From Adineta ricciae (lineage: Eukaryota; Rotifera; Eurotatoria; Adinetida; Adinetidae): 64,000 nt of DNA. The DNA is taken from the NCBI GenBank assembly GCA_905250025.1, contig CAJNOJ010000037.1, forward strand, positions 372,001 to 436,000, written 5' to 3'. The translations under genes and the position numbers were made by a program. Below the pieces are notes generated by a model. The model saw nothing but the letters and a program-made list of their open reading frames with translations, ran no database searches and was not told where the DNA came from. Shown here one piece after another: positions 39,304 to 49,141 of the stretch (position 1 is its first letter; every line of letters starts with the position of its first letter).

Positions 39304-40906
39304 TTGCTCGATTTCGAGTAGTAGTTAAATAAATTTAGAGATTAGGATGTATTTGATTTTGGAAAGTAAATAGATTCCGTTCGTTCATGATGACATTTTC
39401 AGCCGTTTCCTGAAGGATCTTATCATATTGCCTTTAACTTCCTGGCGGATCTGGTGTATTTTCCCTGTGGCGGAAATTCCGAGATTTCAAAGGTTCTATT
39501 TCCGTGGAATTCCTGCAGGAATACTGCTTCCACTTTCCGTGTGTTTTTCCTGCGGGATACTTTGCAAGCCCGCATGGAACCTGCAAGAAGATGCGGGAAA
39601 AGACATAGGATCGTTCGGGTTCCGGGCGGATCCGGATTCTGAAAATATTACCTTGGGGGTATACACAATGAGGAGTTCGAACCAATCAAAGTATGAAATC
39701 TCGGTCAAGAAAGAAATACGTCGAACCGAGATACATGGAAAAATTCTCATGGCTCTTGTTGTCTGGTTTTTTTAGCAAGCCTATCTGAAATGTGTCAGAA
39801 CACAAAATCTAGACAACACACTTCTAATTAGAAAGGAAAAGGGTTGTTGACAATATGTAACTCATAAACTCACTCTAGCTATGATGGTCAAATCTCTCGA
39901 TCAATCCATTGTGTTACCTTCCAACAACCGCTTCATTCATTTCTAACTGTTTTGATGACAGCATACGAATCGATGTTGTGTGCAGTCCGATGGAGAAAAC
40001 AAGTCTCAGAATGAGACATAATGATGATGTGAATCGACCCACAATAATCAAAATTTGGTGAATTACGAAAATGAACAAGAAATATGGTGTATTTAGCCAG
40101 ATCTTTGGGTGCATGTCCAACTAATGGGTAGAGATGAGTGGATTATGTGGTGTGTTAAAGATTGGAGGTGATTTATCAGGGTACGAACAGGGAACTGAAC
40201 GCATCGAACCAGGGAAGATTCTCACTTGTTTTAAAGTGCACTTTGATTGATGTTTTCAATTGATCGAGATGGAAGCACAATGAGAATTTTCACTTTAGTA
40301 CGAAGAAAAAGAACGCAACAAAGAATTCTATTCAATCATCAGATGATCTAGCAAAGGTAGTCAGCTTAGTTCAACTCGTACCAAAATTGAAAACTCGTTT
40401 AGAGTTAATGAGAATACATATGTTAGCAGTTTAGCGACAGTTTCGAATGGCAATATTTTTTTATCGATCGAGAAGTACGTACGAAATTTCTGTTTCGAAA
40501 TTTCACAACTTACTGTTGTTGGTTTTTTTTCTAAAGGAAAGAAAAGTATGAATAGAACTATGTAAACTTTACTGCGTTTTTTCACAGTCGATCAGATGGC
40601 AATATATAGTGTTGTAGTGATTGGAAGTTGACAGAAGTGACCCAATAGTATCTCGAAAACAGCGTCTGTTCTTGCATAAAAATATAATTTGTCTTCTTTT
40701 CTTTCGGTAAGTGCGGCGAGTGTTAGAAAAGTCCTTTCACTTTTTTATACCACTGCAGGAGAGTTGATTTAACAAGTTTGTGCTTTCAGAACAGTATTGG
40801 AAGTATTGGTGGATTCATATAGACGACGTAGATTTCAGCTTGTATAAATTCGCCTCTCTGAAACTGGTCGTTACTAAACAAAGAAAAGTCAAAGTTGGAC
40901 AAGCAA
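39304..40906. other. accessory non-coding region with GC-rich island
   Basis: Directly after the tandem array lies a GC-richer island (about 39410-39670) with repeated words GCGGATC/CGGATCC, CCTGCGGGA/GATGCGGGA and GGTTCCGGG, unlike the AT-rich surroundings. ORFs overlapping it occur in several frames on both strands and are composition artefacts. The remainder (39780-40906) is AT-rich without a supportable gene. Confidence 0.45.
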
Positions 40907-41270
40907 ATGATCAAGAAATTCGTTATACTGTTATCTCTGGTTTTACTATTCGTTATGTACACTTGTGGTCATGTAAGGATCTCTATCGAACCCTAACGTT
41001 CAATATCTCTTTTCTGTTCTATAGAATACATCTGCTATCATTTCGTGCCAGCGTTGGGCTCGTGTTTACGATTGTCCGTCATACAATTGCGCTCTGTTGA
41101 GTGTTGTCCATGGGGACCGTGACTACTCAGGTGAATGTTACGTGTTAAGAAAGCCCAGTAAAAACGCACCGAAGAGCAGTCTGCGCTGGTATAAACTTAT
41201 TTTACGAAATCATCAACGTGGTTTCGTGAATGGCATTCATTGCAGCGGCCCCGTTCGTCGTTGTCAGTAA
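40907..41270 (+). CDS. small secreted Cys-rich protein, possibly SH3b-like
   Basis: Two exons (40907-40972 and 41025-41270) give 103 aa. Exon one encodes exactly a signal peptide (MIKKFVILLSLVLLFVMYTC), a common arrangement for secreted proteins. The mature chain has six cysteines (SCQRW, DCPSYNC, GECYVL, HCSG, RRCQ) and the pattern DCPSYNC-ALLSVVHGD-GECYVL-WYKLILRN-RGFVNGIHC. This recalls bacterial-type SH3 (SH3b) domains with WY-x-I and G-(W/F)-V-x-G-x-x-C strands. The fold call is an inference from the pattern. The intron is a clean 52-nt GT-AG. Role unknown; a secreted binding or defence protein would fit. Confidence 0.65.
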
Positions 41271-42167
41271 TTGAAAGAACAGAATGCGTTTTTAAATTTG
41301 TTTTGCTTAGGCACAAATATTTTCCAACTACGAATATTCGTTATTAATATCACCATATTTTTTGTACTAAATACTTATCTCGTGAAAATGACATAAAAGC
41401 TCGATTTCTAAGAAAGAACTCGGATAATGCTACGCTCCACTGAAAGGACTCAAAGAAGCGCTATACTTTACTATAATAAACTGTTCAATGACTAGGGATC
41501 ATCGGGACCACGATTTTTTAGTCCCGGTCCCGGTTCCGGTCCCATCGGGACTGAGACTGGTCTCGATGATCTCTATCAATGACAGTATCAAGTTCATTTT
41601 GTTTAATGTATGAAATAATATACACTTACGTAATGTATTTGATTATTGAGACTTGGGATATTTCCATTCAGTGGAACGTGACCATTTAGAAAATATGGAC
41701 CAGTAATGACATTTCATCGCTGGGAATATGAAATTATTGAATAAAGTAGAAAGTATGCCACAGACGACAGAAATTTCCAAGGAATGAATTTCTTCAGTGA
41801 TGCAAATTTCGAAGGTTTGTGTTTTATTGATTCCTGTAACTTCCGATGAGAAAAAAGGAGACATTATGCTTCATTTTGTTACGGTAAAGAACAAAAATAT
41901 TATGTACAAAATTTCTTATTGCTTGAATCTTTCACCACTTAGAGGGAAAGTGTGGTTAGTTTACCAACTTATAAATTCAGAAGAGTATTCTTTACAATCT
42001 GACGTCCTTGTGGAAGATTGATGCTATTTAGATGATTTAATATGAAGACTGAGAAAGATAACCAGAGTCAACGCTGTTAAAATTAACTCTACGTGTTCAT
42101 TGTGCTTAATTATTATAAGGCTATGCTTCGAGCGTCCTAAGAAAACGGATCATTTTCTAAAAAAGAA
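41271..42167. other. intergenic 0.9 kb with palindromic element
   Basis: AT-rich DNA with a GC-rich dyad at 41497-41571 (listed separately). Short ORFs (41643-41864 minus, 41797-42021 plus) have no recognisable family. Confidence 0.45.
41497..41571. repeat. GC-rich palindromic element
   Basis: Left arm GATCATCGGGACC (41497-41509) pairs with right arm GGTCTCGATGATC (41559-41571) with one mismatch. Between them lie repeated GTCCCGGTCCCGG and GGTTCCGGTCCC words that can also pair. The element is sharply GC-rich in AT-rich surroundings and resembles a small foldback or MITE-type repeat. Confidence 0.7.
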
Positions 42168-42557
42168 ATGGTGAGTCAGACATGGTTGACACTTGTACTG
42201 TGTTTTACAGTTGAATGCAATTCCGATTTCTATGTCAGTTCTCGATCACAATATGATTGTTTATATTACTATACAACACATACAGGATTTATTACAAAAA
42301 CTAAATATTATTTTCGATCGACGACTGATGTTGGTCTCATGCCGATAGCAGATTTCGTCAATACTCGCGATCAAAACTATACATTTCACCAACTATTCTA
42401 TAACTGTACACCACCATGGTTCGGATCTCGATGTCAGTATTCTTTGGAATCCGATGAAATCGAGCCCAGTGCTCTCGCTACTGGACAAACATGCTATGTT
42501 CTATTGGACTGTGATCGAGGTGAAGCCTCTCTTTGCAGGGTTCCCGATTACTTTTGA
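42168..42557 (+). pseudogene. EGF/LDLa-type secreted or membrane protein fragment
   Basis: The frame encodes a Cys-rich extracellular segment (CLYYYTTHTGFITKTKYYF, LFYNCTPPWFGSRCQYSL, TCYVLLDCDRGEASLC). The block CTPPWFGSRCQ is an EGF-like C-terminus, and the TCYV..DCDRG..SLC block looks like the start of another repeat or linker. From there the frame runs into the TIR element at 42536 and stops six residues later (RVPDYF). The proposed start MVSQTWLTLVLCF could be a signal peptide, or an intron could end at 42210 with the true N-terminus upstream. Best read as a gene fragment truncated by the element. A shorter functional protein is possible. Confidence 0.5.
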
Positions 42558-42971
42558 AAGTGGGAGGGGCTAAATCTTGCCGGAAAGTCTTTCTGGCAAT
42601 GTATTAGTAGTAGCGACAGACTCTTACTTCAAATGACAGTATCTAATTTAAGCTTTTTTTACAAAAAAAAGACGAGCTACAAATGGGTACGTCGATGGCA
42701 GTATGTAACTTTCTGGCAGAAACGGTGAACAAAAGTCGTATCTTATAAGCACCTCGTTTAATAAAAAATTAACTTAAATTAAGGTAATGTTTAATATTGA
42801 TTAAGTTACTTAGTCAACATTATTTTACAAAAAGACAATTGAATTTTATAGATTTATACTAAAATGAGAAGTTGAGAAAATGTCAAAAGCATCCGAAAAA
42901 ATTGCCAGAAACAATTTTGATTTTGAGAGGGGCTGGATCCCCCACTCCCTCCCTAATCGGAGACCCTGCAA
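42533..42971. mobile_element. 433-439-bp terminal-inverted-repeat element (MITE, hAT-like ends)
   Basis: The left end TTGCAGGGTTCCCGATTA (42533-42550) is matched by the right end, whose reverse complement reads TTGCAGGGTCTCCGATTA (42954-42971): 16 of 18 identical. Internal subterminal words also pair, TTCTGGCAAT (42591-42600) with ATTGCCAGAA (42901-42910), and AGTGGGAGGGGCT with a related AGTGGGGGATC..GCCCC. No transposase ORF lies inside, so it is non-autonomous. Ends starting CAGGGT resemble hAT elements, but no 8-bp target duplication is evident, so the superfamily is tentative. Confidence 0.78.
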
Positions 42972-43834
42972 TTGCATATTATGTGATCATATGGATAAAG
43001 ATCATATACTCAGGTAAACTCAACTATATTAATGATTGAATTTCTATATTGATAAAAAATCCCAATGTAATGGATCTAAACGAAGGACAAATATTTGACT
43101 TTTCGTGTGATCCCTTTAAAAATGATTTTGCAAGAAGAATTACTGAAGAATGTATCGAACAATCATTGAAAAACATTGTTCCATCGATTTTAGTGCGATT
43201 ACTTATATTTCTGTGAGTTGTGTTTACATTATTCTTTTAGGATACAGTTGAAAATCCGCAAATTGATTACGAGTATAGAGAATCTATGGCAACGACGATG
43301 TTAAATATTGGATCTACTGTAGACGTCGAGTAATTAGAGAAGGGAAAGGAAAGTCACTCAATCGATGATTTACATGGTGATGTTGAACATTTGCGGAAAG
43401 AAAAGAATGATTTACGTGAACAAATCAAGCATTCGCGCACAAAATGGACGGATCAACAGGGCAAAATGTATCAGAATTGTTTTTAAGGCATTATAGACGA
43501 TATTAATAAATGAAAAAAACCTCAATTTGATATTTACTGTATACATCAGTAATCCCGTATTCCTATCATATTGTTTCACAAATACAGAGTACATTCGATA
43601 TCATATAAAATGTGTCTAGCTCGTTTTTCTGTCGAACGGTATTCAGACAATGATTTACTGACTATTATCTGTTTATTTTCGTTCAGAATAAAAGAAATAG
43701 AATCAGTTATTGAAAATACACACAAAAAATAGCAAAAATTCACACGTGGAATGAACAATGCATATACATCACGTCATTAGTTTTTTCTGCAAAATTATAT
43801 GACTAGGTTTAGAATCATTCGGTGCTCGACAAAA
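42972..43834. other. intergenic 0.86 kb
   Basis: Contains a short open stretch from 43071 (MDLNEGQIFDFSCDPFKND) and another at about 43243-43335 that might be exons of an unrecognised gene, but no consistent joined frame was obtained. Nothing else supportable. Confidence 0.35.
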
Positions 43835-46800
43835 TTATCTTTGGACATTTCTTAATATACTACTCATTGTCATATTACGTTTCTTGACGGTGATTCTCGA
43901 GATATTTTTTGACAATGGACGCTGAGACCACCATGACTGACTTTTTAATGATCGTTCGACAAAATTGAGTCGTTGTTGTACTTCTTTGAATGGACGCATA
44001 AAGTACGTTTGTAGCCATTCAGGGCCAATGTCCGCAGTGAAAAACAATGAACATGCATTTTGAAATGCATCAAGAAAATGTATCATTGATGCTTCAAGAG
44101 GCATCAAACGTTCTAAACATTCTTCTGCACGTTTATAATGTATATAATTCTGTCGAAGATGAATATCAGTAACGTATAATCGAACAAATGACATTGTTTC
44201 ATCGTAATCCCGCATGACAGTGTCGTATTTATACATCATTTCATACATTTCATGACCTAGAAGACAAATTAGATCAAGGACGAGCATGGATATTTGATTT
44301 ACCTGGAAATGAACAAGAAACAAATGTGGGAAATGATGATCGCTCCCATAATGGCATCTGCGTACATCCTAACACTGTCTGTGATATGCTTTCATTCAAT
44401 TGTTGAGTAATGTGACCATGAACAACAGTTTGTAAAGTATAGACAAGTGAAGGTATTGCCGAAGGGAGAAATTCACATAATGGAAGCATGTGATCGTATC
44501 GAGACCAGCCCGTGATTGCGATGCCAGTGAAGTTGACTTTATATCTTTGTGCAGCAATATACATGGTTTCGAGCCATGTTTGTTGATTTCGTTGGTGATG
44601 ACCGATATAATTCATCGTGGCTGTTTCACCGGACGAGCCTTTGAAAGAACTTGCGACCCATACTTCAGGAAACATCGCGAACCTAAAGAGATGAAAGTAT
44701 GAATAGATTCGATATCTTTGTATGATGAGAAGAGGAAGAAGAAGAAGAAAACGGATGAGGTAAGAAGTATTCTTGGATAAGTTGTTTGCGTGAATAGTAC
44801 TTATGATGATGACGACGAAGACGAATGTGTTAATGGTGAGTGGAGTGTTTATCTACTGATATAAAACCTTGATATGAATAATGATTGTTGAACGAAAAAG
44901 TCGAATGTCTCAGAGGACAGACAGACTGCAAAAGAGTATAATTGTTATCTCAAGAATTCTTCGTATTACCATTACGTATGCTATAGAATATAGAGTTTAT
45001 CAGAGTGTATTAACATGAAGTATCTCGGTATAATCCTGTCATATTGTCTCTTTCTACTCGATTCAATTTCAAAGAAGTCGTTATGTTCATTGACACAGTT
45101 GAACAAGAATTCGATCTTACCTCATCCAAACAGAATCATCAAACCATGGTTTAACATCATCAACATATGTCCATACCATTGGTATCACAAGTTCGATTAA
45201 TTCTGTAATCTGCCAATCAAAGAGAATATAAAATGAATAGTAGTACTTGAAAGGCAAATCGAAATGTCTCTGTTTACATTCGTTAAACCTGAATTGAGAA
45301 GTTGTGAAATCATATCATGCCAGATGAAAAGTTTAAGATTCGGCCGTTTTGATTTGATATATTTAGCAATGCGAGTGACATGTCTAAGAATAAATTAAAA
45401 TAAGATCCGACGGAAAAAAATCACGGCTGAATATCTAAGGTTAAATCAAGTCTTTTTCATTTTTATTGAAGATTTAACCTTTTTATTTGTAGTTATTTAA
45501 CATTTCGAAAACTAAAGAGGAATGTCATCACCTCCTCTGTTGTTCTTTTCGTTATACTGTGATCAATTGAAAAAAATTATCATAATAAATCAAATAAAAG
45601 GTAGAAGGAGGAGAAGGAGGAGAAACGAAGGCATGCATGCATATGTGGAGTATATGCATACACAACGACACGTTCGTGTTCTTTCGTTTTTCTTTCTTTC
45701 AACGTTATTTCTCTTCGTTCGTTTGTCATTATTGCTGCTGTGGTTTGGATCCGATCATTAAATATGTATTAACAATTAGATGCTGCTAACCTCTTCTTAT
45801 TTCTCATTACATAACTGTGAACACGCCCTTTGCCCTCTTCAACCTGTCAAAAAGAGCGGTAGTGGTACTACTACTACCAATATACGACATACACACAAAA
45901 AAACGACTAACGTGCTTACAATCATTCTGATCATACACAATGAACTGGCAATATAAACATGAACATTCGCTTGAACAACGTCGATTCGAATCGGAACGTA
46001 TTCGAAGACGTTATCCCGATCGTATACCTGTTATTGTCCAACCCTTACTATCTTCATCATCACCCTCATCGTCGTCGTCCTATTCATCGTCAAGTTTATC
46101 AACATCGTTGTTTCGATCATTTTCATCCTCATCCTCTTCCTGCAGTGAATTATCGTTGGCACGTCTTGATAATGAGAAGTTTCTCGTTCCATCGGAGCTC
46201 TCGTTTGGTCAATTTGCGTATAATATTCGACGGCGTTTACGTTTACGTGCTGAGCATGCCCTTTTTTTCTATATCGGATTATATGGTAAACAACCAGTAT
46301 TAAGCGCTACGATGGAATCATTATATAATGAAAATAAAGATACAGATGGTTTTTTGTATGTTTGCTACGCAGATGAGAAGGTTTTTGGGTAACGAGAAAG
46401 CGAAAGAATGTGTGATTCCGTTTGTATTTTTCTGTAGACTACATTTCTTTCGTAAGAAATTTGAATAAATCTTACCTGATGAATAAATCAGCATCATCAC
46501 GAATTTGTAAGTTGACACATTGCGGATGAACGAGACGATAGTAAACTTCATCACATCCCATGTGCAGATATGAAATCGACGGATGTGAAACTAACATTTG
46601 ATCAATCATTTCTATACAAATCAAACTTTTTCGGTCTTTGTTGTAATATGAAATTATTGACAGTTACCGAAAAGTAGTTTATAGCTTTCTTCGAGACAAG
46701 GCGAAATTACTTGCGGATAACGAGCATCCTCTCGTAGATGCATAAATTCTTTCAATTTAAGTACATATTCCAAATGTCCATAAACTTGAAGCAATGGCAT

Positions 46801-47397
46801 TACTTGAAGATGATTCTGTTCGGCTAAATGTAATAATTGTTCGATATCCGCTTTTGAATATGCCAGACCATGTCGTACGGCCCTCAATCGATCAGTAAAT
46901 GGAAACATATCTTCATATTCAATAAGTAAACCATCAGCACCAAGCTTTCGTAGATATGGAAAGAGCTTTTGAAAATAAGATAGTTTTGGTGCAGCACCTT
47001 TCAAATCTAAATGTACGAAACGATGGAGACCCTTCGTGTTAATAACAGGTAGTGTCAGTATTTGATTTGATTGAAAGCTTTGTAAAGGTTGATTATTGTT
47101 ATTATCAGCATTGTGTACTGTTTGAGAAAGTTTTCTGATGGATTGTTCATCATTGACACTTAAATTCAATTGTATCGGAGCTGCTGTTGTAGATGGTTTT
47201 GAACGAAAATCGTATCTGAGATCGTCATTGGGAATATTATCATGTCTATGCTTTTCAAGATGTGAATGCGCGTGTTTGTGGGAACTTTCTGAGAAGATGG
47301 CATGACGATTTTGATAAATTGCTAATGAAAATAGAAGAACAATGGGTAAAACAATAATGATGATAAAACTACGGCGTAAGTAACGACGGGATATCAT
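43835..47397 (-). CDS. HEXD: hexosaminidase D-like GH20 glycosidase, membrane-anchored
   Basis: GH20 beta-N-acetylhexosaminidase of the HEXDC type. Six exons (46668-47397, 46476-46611, 45289-45383, 45121-45202, 44303-44682, 43835-44256) keep frame to 614 aa. An N-terminal type II anchor (RSFIIIIVLPIVLLFSLAIY) precedes a His/Asn-rich stem. The catalytic barrel has FVHLDLKGAAPKLSYFQKLF, GADGLLIEYEDMFPF, VMPLLQVYGHLEYVL and YLHMGCDEVYY, the catalytic Asp-Glu pair. Further blocks are LKLFIWHDMI, PMVWTY, PEVWVASSFKG and GIAITGWSRYDHMLPLCEFLP. All match HEXD in order. Intron two (45384-46475, 1092 nt) is unusually long and contains a complete ATG8-like gene on the plus strand. The anchor suggests a Golgi/secretory location, unlike cytosolic vertebrate HEXD. 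Confidence 0.94.
44683..45120 (-). other. HEXD-like intron 4
   Basis: Intron of 438 nt with GT-AG ends, containing purine-rich GAAGAAGAAG and GATGATGAC runs. No internal gene was seen. Confidence 0.7.
45940..46468 (+). CDS. ATG8: ATG8/GABARAP-like ubiquitin-fold autophagy protein, nested gene
   Basis: Two exons (45940-46388 and 46438-46468; 49-nt intron) give 159 aa. ATG8 proteins are conjugated to phosphatidylethanolamine on autophagosomes. The N-terminus WQYKHEHSLEQRRFESERIR and RRYPDRIPVIV match GABARAP. The ubiquitin-like core is FLVPSELSFGQFAYNIRRRL, LRAEHALFFYIG, LSATMESLYNENKDTDGFLY and CYADEKVFG. Splicing turns the apparent stop after VFG into VFGLHFFRKKFE, restoring the Phe-Gly-Leu site cleaved by ATG4. 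Between PVIVQ and LDNEKFLV sits a Ser-rich insertion of about 30-35 extra residues. The gene lies wholly inside intron two of the HEXD-like gene on the opposite strand, ending 7 bp from its exon. Probably functional and possibly a diverged paralogue. Confidence 0.9.
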
Positions 47398-49141
47398 AGA
47401 TCGATGAATGATCGAGATAATAGTTTATGATCTAGAAGACAAAGAAAAATCTTTCTTGTAATGATTTAGAAATATTTTACATTTAAAATGAAGAGAAGCA
47501 AAGAATTGGAGGCAAAATAAGCGCCGAGGAGAAAAGAAATAGCACAAAACATGTGAGTTGATTTTGTCGGCTAAATTATGAATTATCGATGAGCATGCTT
47601 TCTTTTTCGTTCTGTTTTTCTCTCTACAATAAAAGCAAATTGAGACACTTTAATAAGCTTGAACTGTCGTTGTCTCGTTCCCTTATCCCTTCCAATGATT
47701 TTACTGAAAATATCAGTGTTTTCTCGCTAAACACAACCTCTCACTATTGAAATGTCAATAGACACATATGAACTTCTCTCGAGCACTGTGTACTGATGGC
47801 GATCGTACTTAACAATCTCGTCGAGAACATATAAAATAATGACCTTTGATCTTAATCTTCTTTTGTCTCATTCAATCTCCATGATTACACCGAAATTTGT
47901 GATAGACTCATAGCAAATAGACAACTCATGCAAGTTTTTTCTATATAAATTATACTTGGTCAAGTTACAAATCGCGATCAGAGCGGTTTTTTCTGATGAA
48001 AAATACTAATCTAACATATCTATTTTAGTTCTTTTTTTTCCCGAGAAAAACCGTATGTGTTGTGTGTCACATCTATCCCTGTGAACTCATCATCTCGAAA
48101 GAATAGTAGTGTTCTTTTCTTTTTTTTCCTAGCATACTTCCTTACATGTTAGATTGTGTGCTCGTAGAGCTTGTAACGATGGCGATAGTAATATTAGAAG
48201 TTAGTACACACACAGGAGAAAGCGAGAGAGAGGAACTCGTGAAAGATAAAGAACAAAAAGAGAAAAGAAAGAAAAAAAGAGAGAAAAAAGAAGAGACAAG
48301 GGATTACATTAACAAATATGACAGGATCGGAAAATTCTCTGCGCAGATGATATAGAATTAGTTATGACGAACATCATGCATACATAATCGAAGGATACAT
48401 GATTGGAATTGTTTATATGCTGATTCAATTTTGTCAATGAGATCGAGAAACAGATTCTTTCTTCATATAATATTCTTTCATCACCTGTTTCAACGAACTT
48501 GAATGATGTAAAATTTATACGACAATGAGTAACGAAATTAATCAATTGTGCACTCATACAGAAAATGATTTGGTCGAGACGCATCTTACTATCTATCCTA
48601 CGTACTTGTTAAAGTCTGCATTCTTTATCACGATGGTTTGGAGAACGAATAATTGAAATATAAAGTGCACATCTCTCCTGAATTTCCAATGGAAGATTTA
48701 GGTCAATCACAGAAACAGACGTCGTAGATATCTGAAAGGAAGTAAACTGCCGCAAATGCTATAAATCATATAACATGACAGCTTCCAACAGTTTCTCTTC
48801 TCTGTTGACTCATACACCGATAGTTGTGTCAAGCGACATGTAAAAATGAGTCATATACTAGTTTAAAGGATCATCAATGATTTACTTTGTTCAATTCTAT
48901 GCCACAGAGATATTGCTCAGTAAGTCAGCGCTGTTTTCCTTCGTACATGTGGATAATTTGTCACAGTAGACGTCATAAATACTCATCAAAGTGACAGAAT
49001 TAATTGTTCGCATGATTATTTATGTGATTGCATACAACTTACGCAAGTGAAAGTGACACACATACATACGTATATATTGCAGCGTTCGTCAGTTATACCG
49101 CCTTCAGAAAGCACCCAAAAGAATAGTCTGATTGTAACACG
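47398..49141. other. 1.7-kb divergent intergenic region
   Basis: Between the HEXD-like start (-) and the sirtuin start (+). It contains a purine-rich GAGAAAG/AAAAG stretch (48219-48300) that produces a Lys/Glu-rich false ORF (48146-48355). No gene or RNA was recognised. Presumed promoters of both neighbours. Confidence 0.45.

Noticed and set aside
39428-39775. overlapping ORFs on both strands of the second GC-rich island
   Set aside because: Four mutually overlapping frames are open at once, as expected from repeat-like GC-rich DNA with few stop codons.
42528-42976. 8-bp target-site duplication expected for a hAT element
   Set aside because: Flanks of the TIR element (TCTCTTTG left, CAATTGCA right, or shifted by three) do not match, so no duplication is claimed.
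46380-46392. ATG8-like protein ending directly in Gly (constitutively processed form)
   Set aside because: GTAACG at 46389 with a strong TTTTTCTGTAG acceptor at 46437 adds Leu and a short tail in frame, restoring the normal F-G-L site. Only intron retention would give the exposed Gly.
48146-48355. Glu/Lys-rich 69-codon ORF
   Set aside because: Arises from a GAGAAAG-type low-complexity run.
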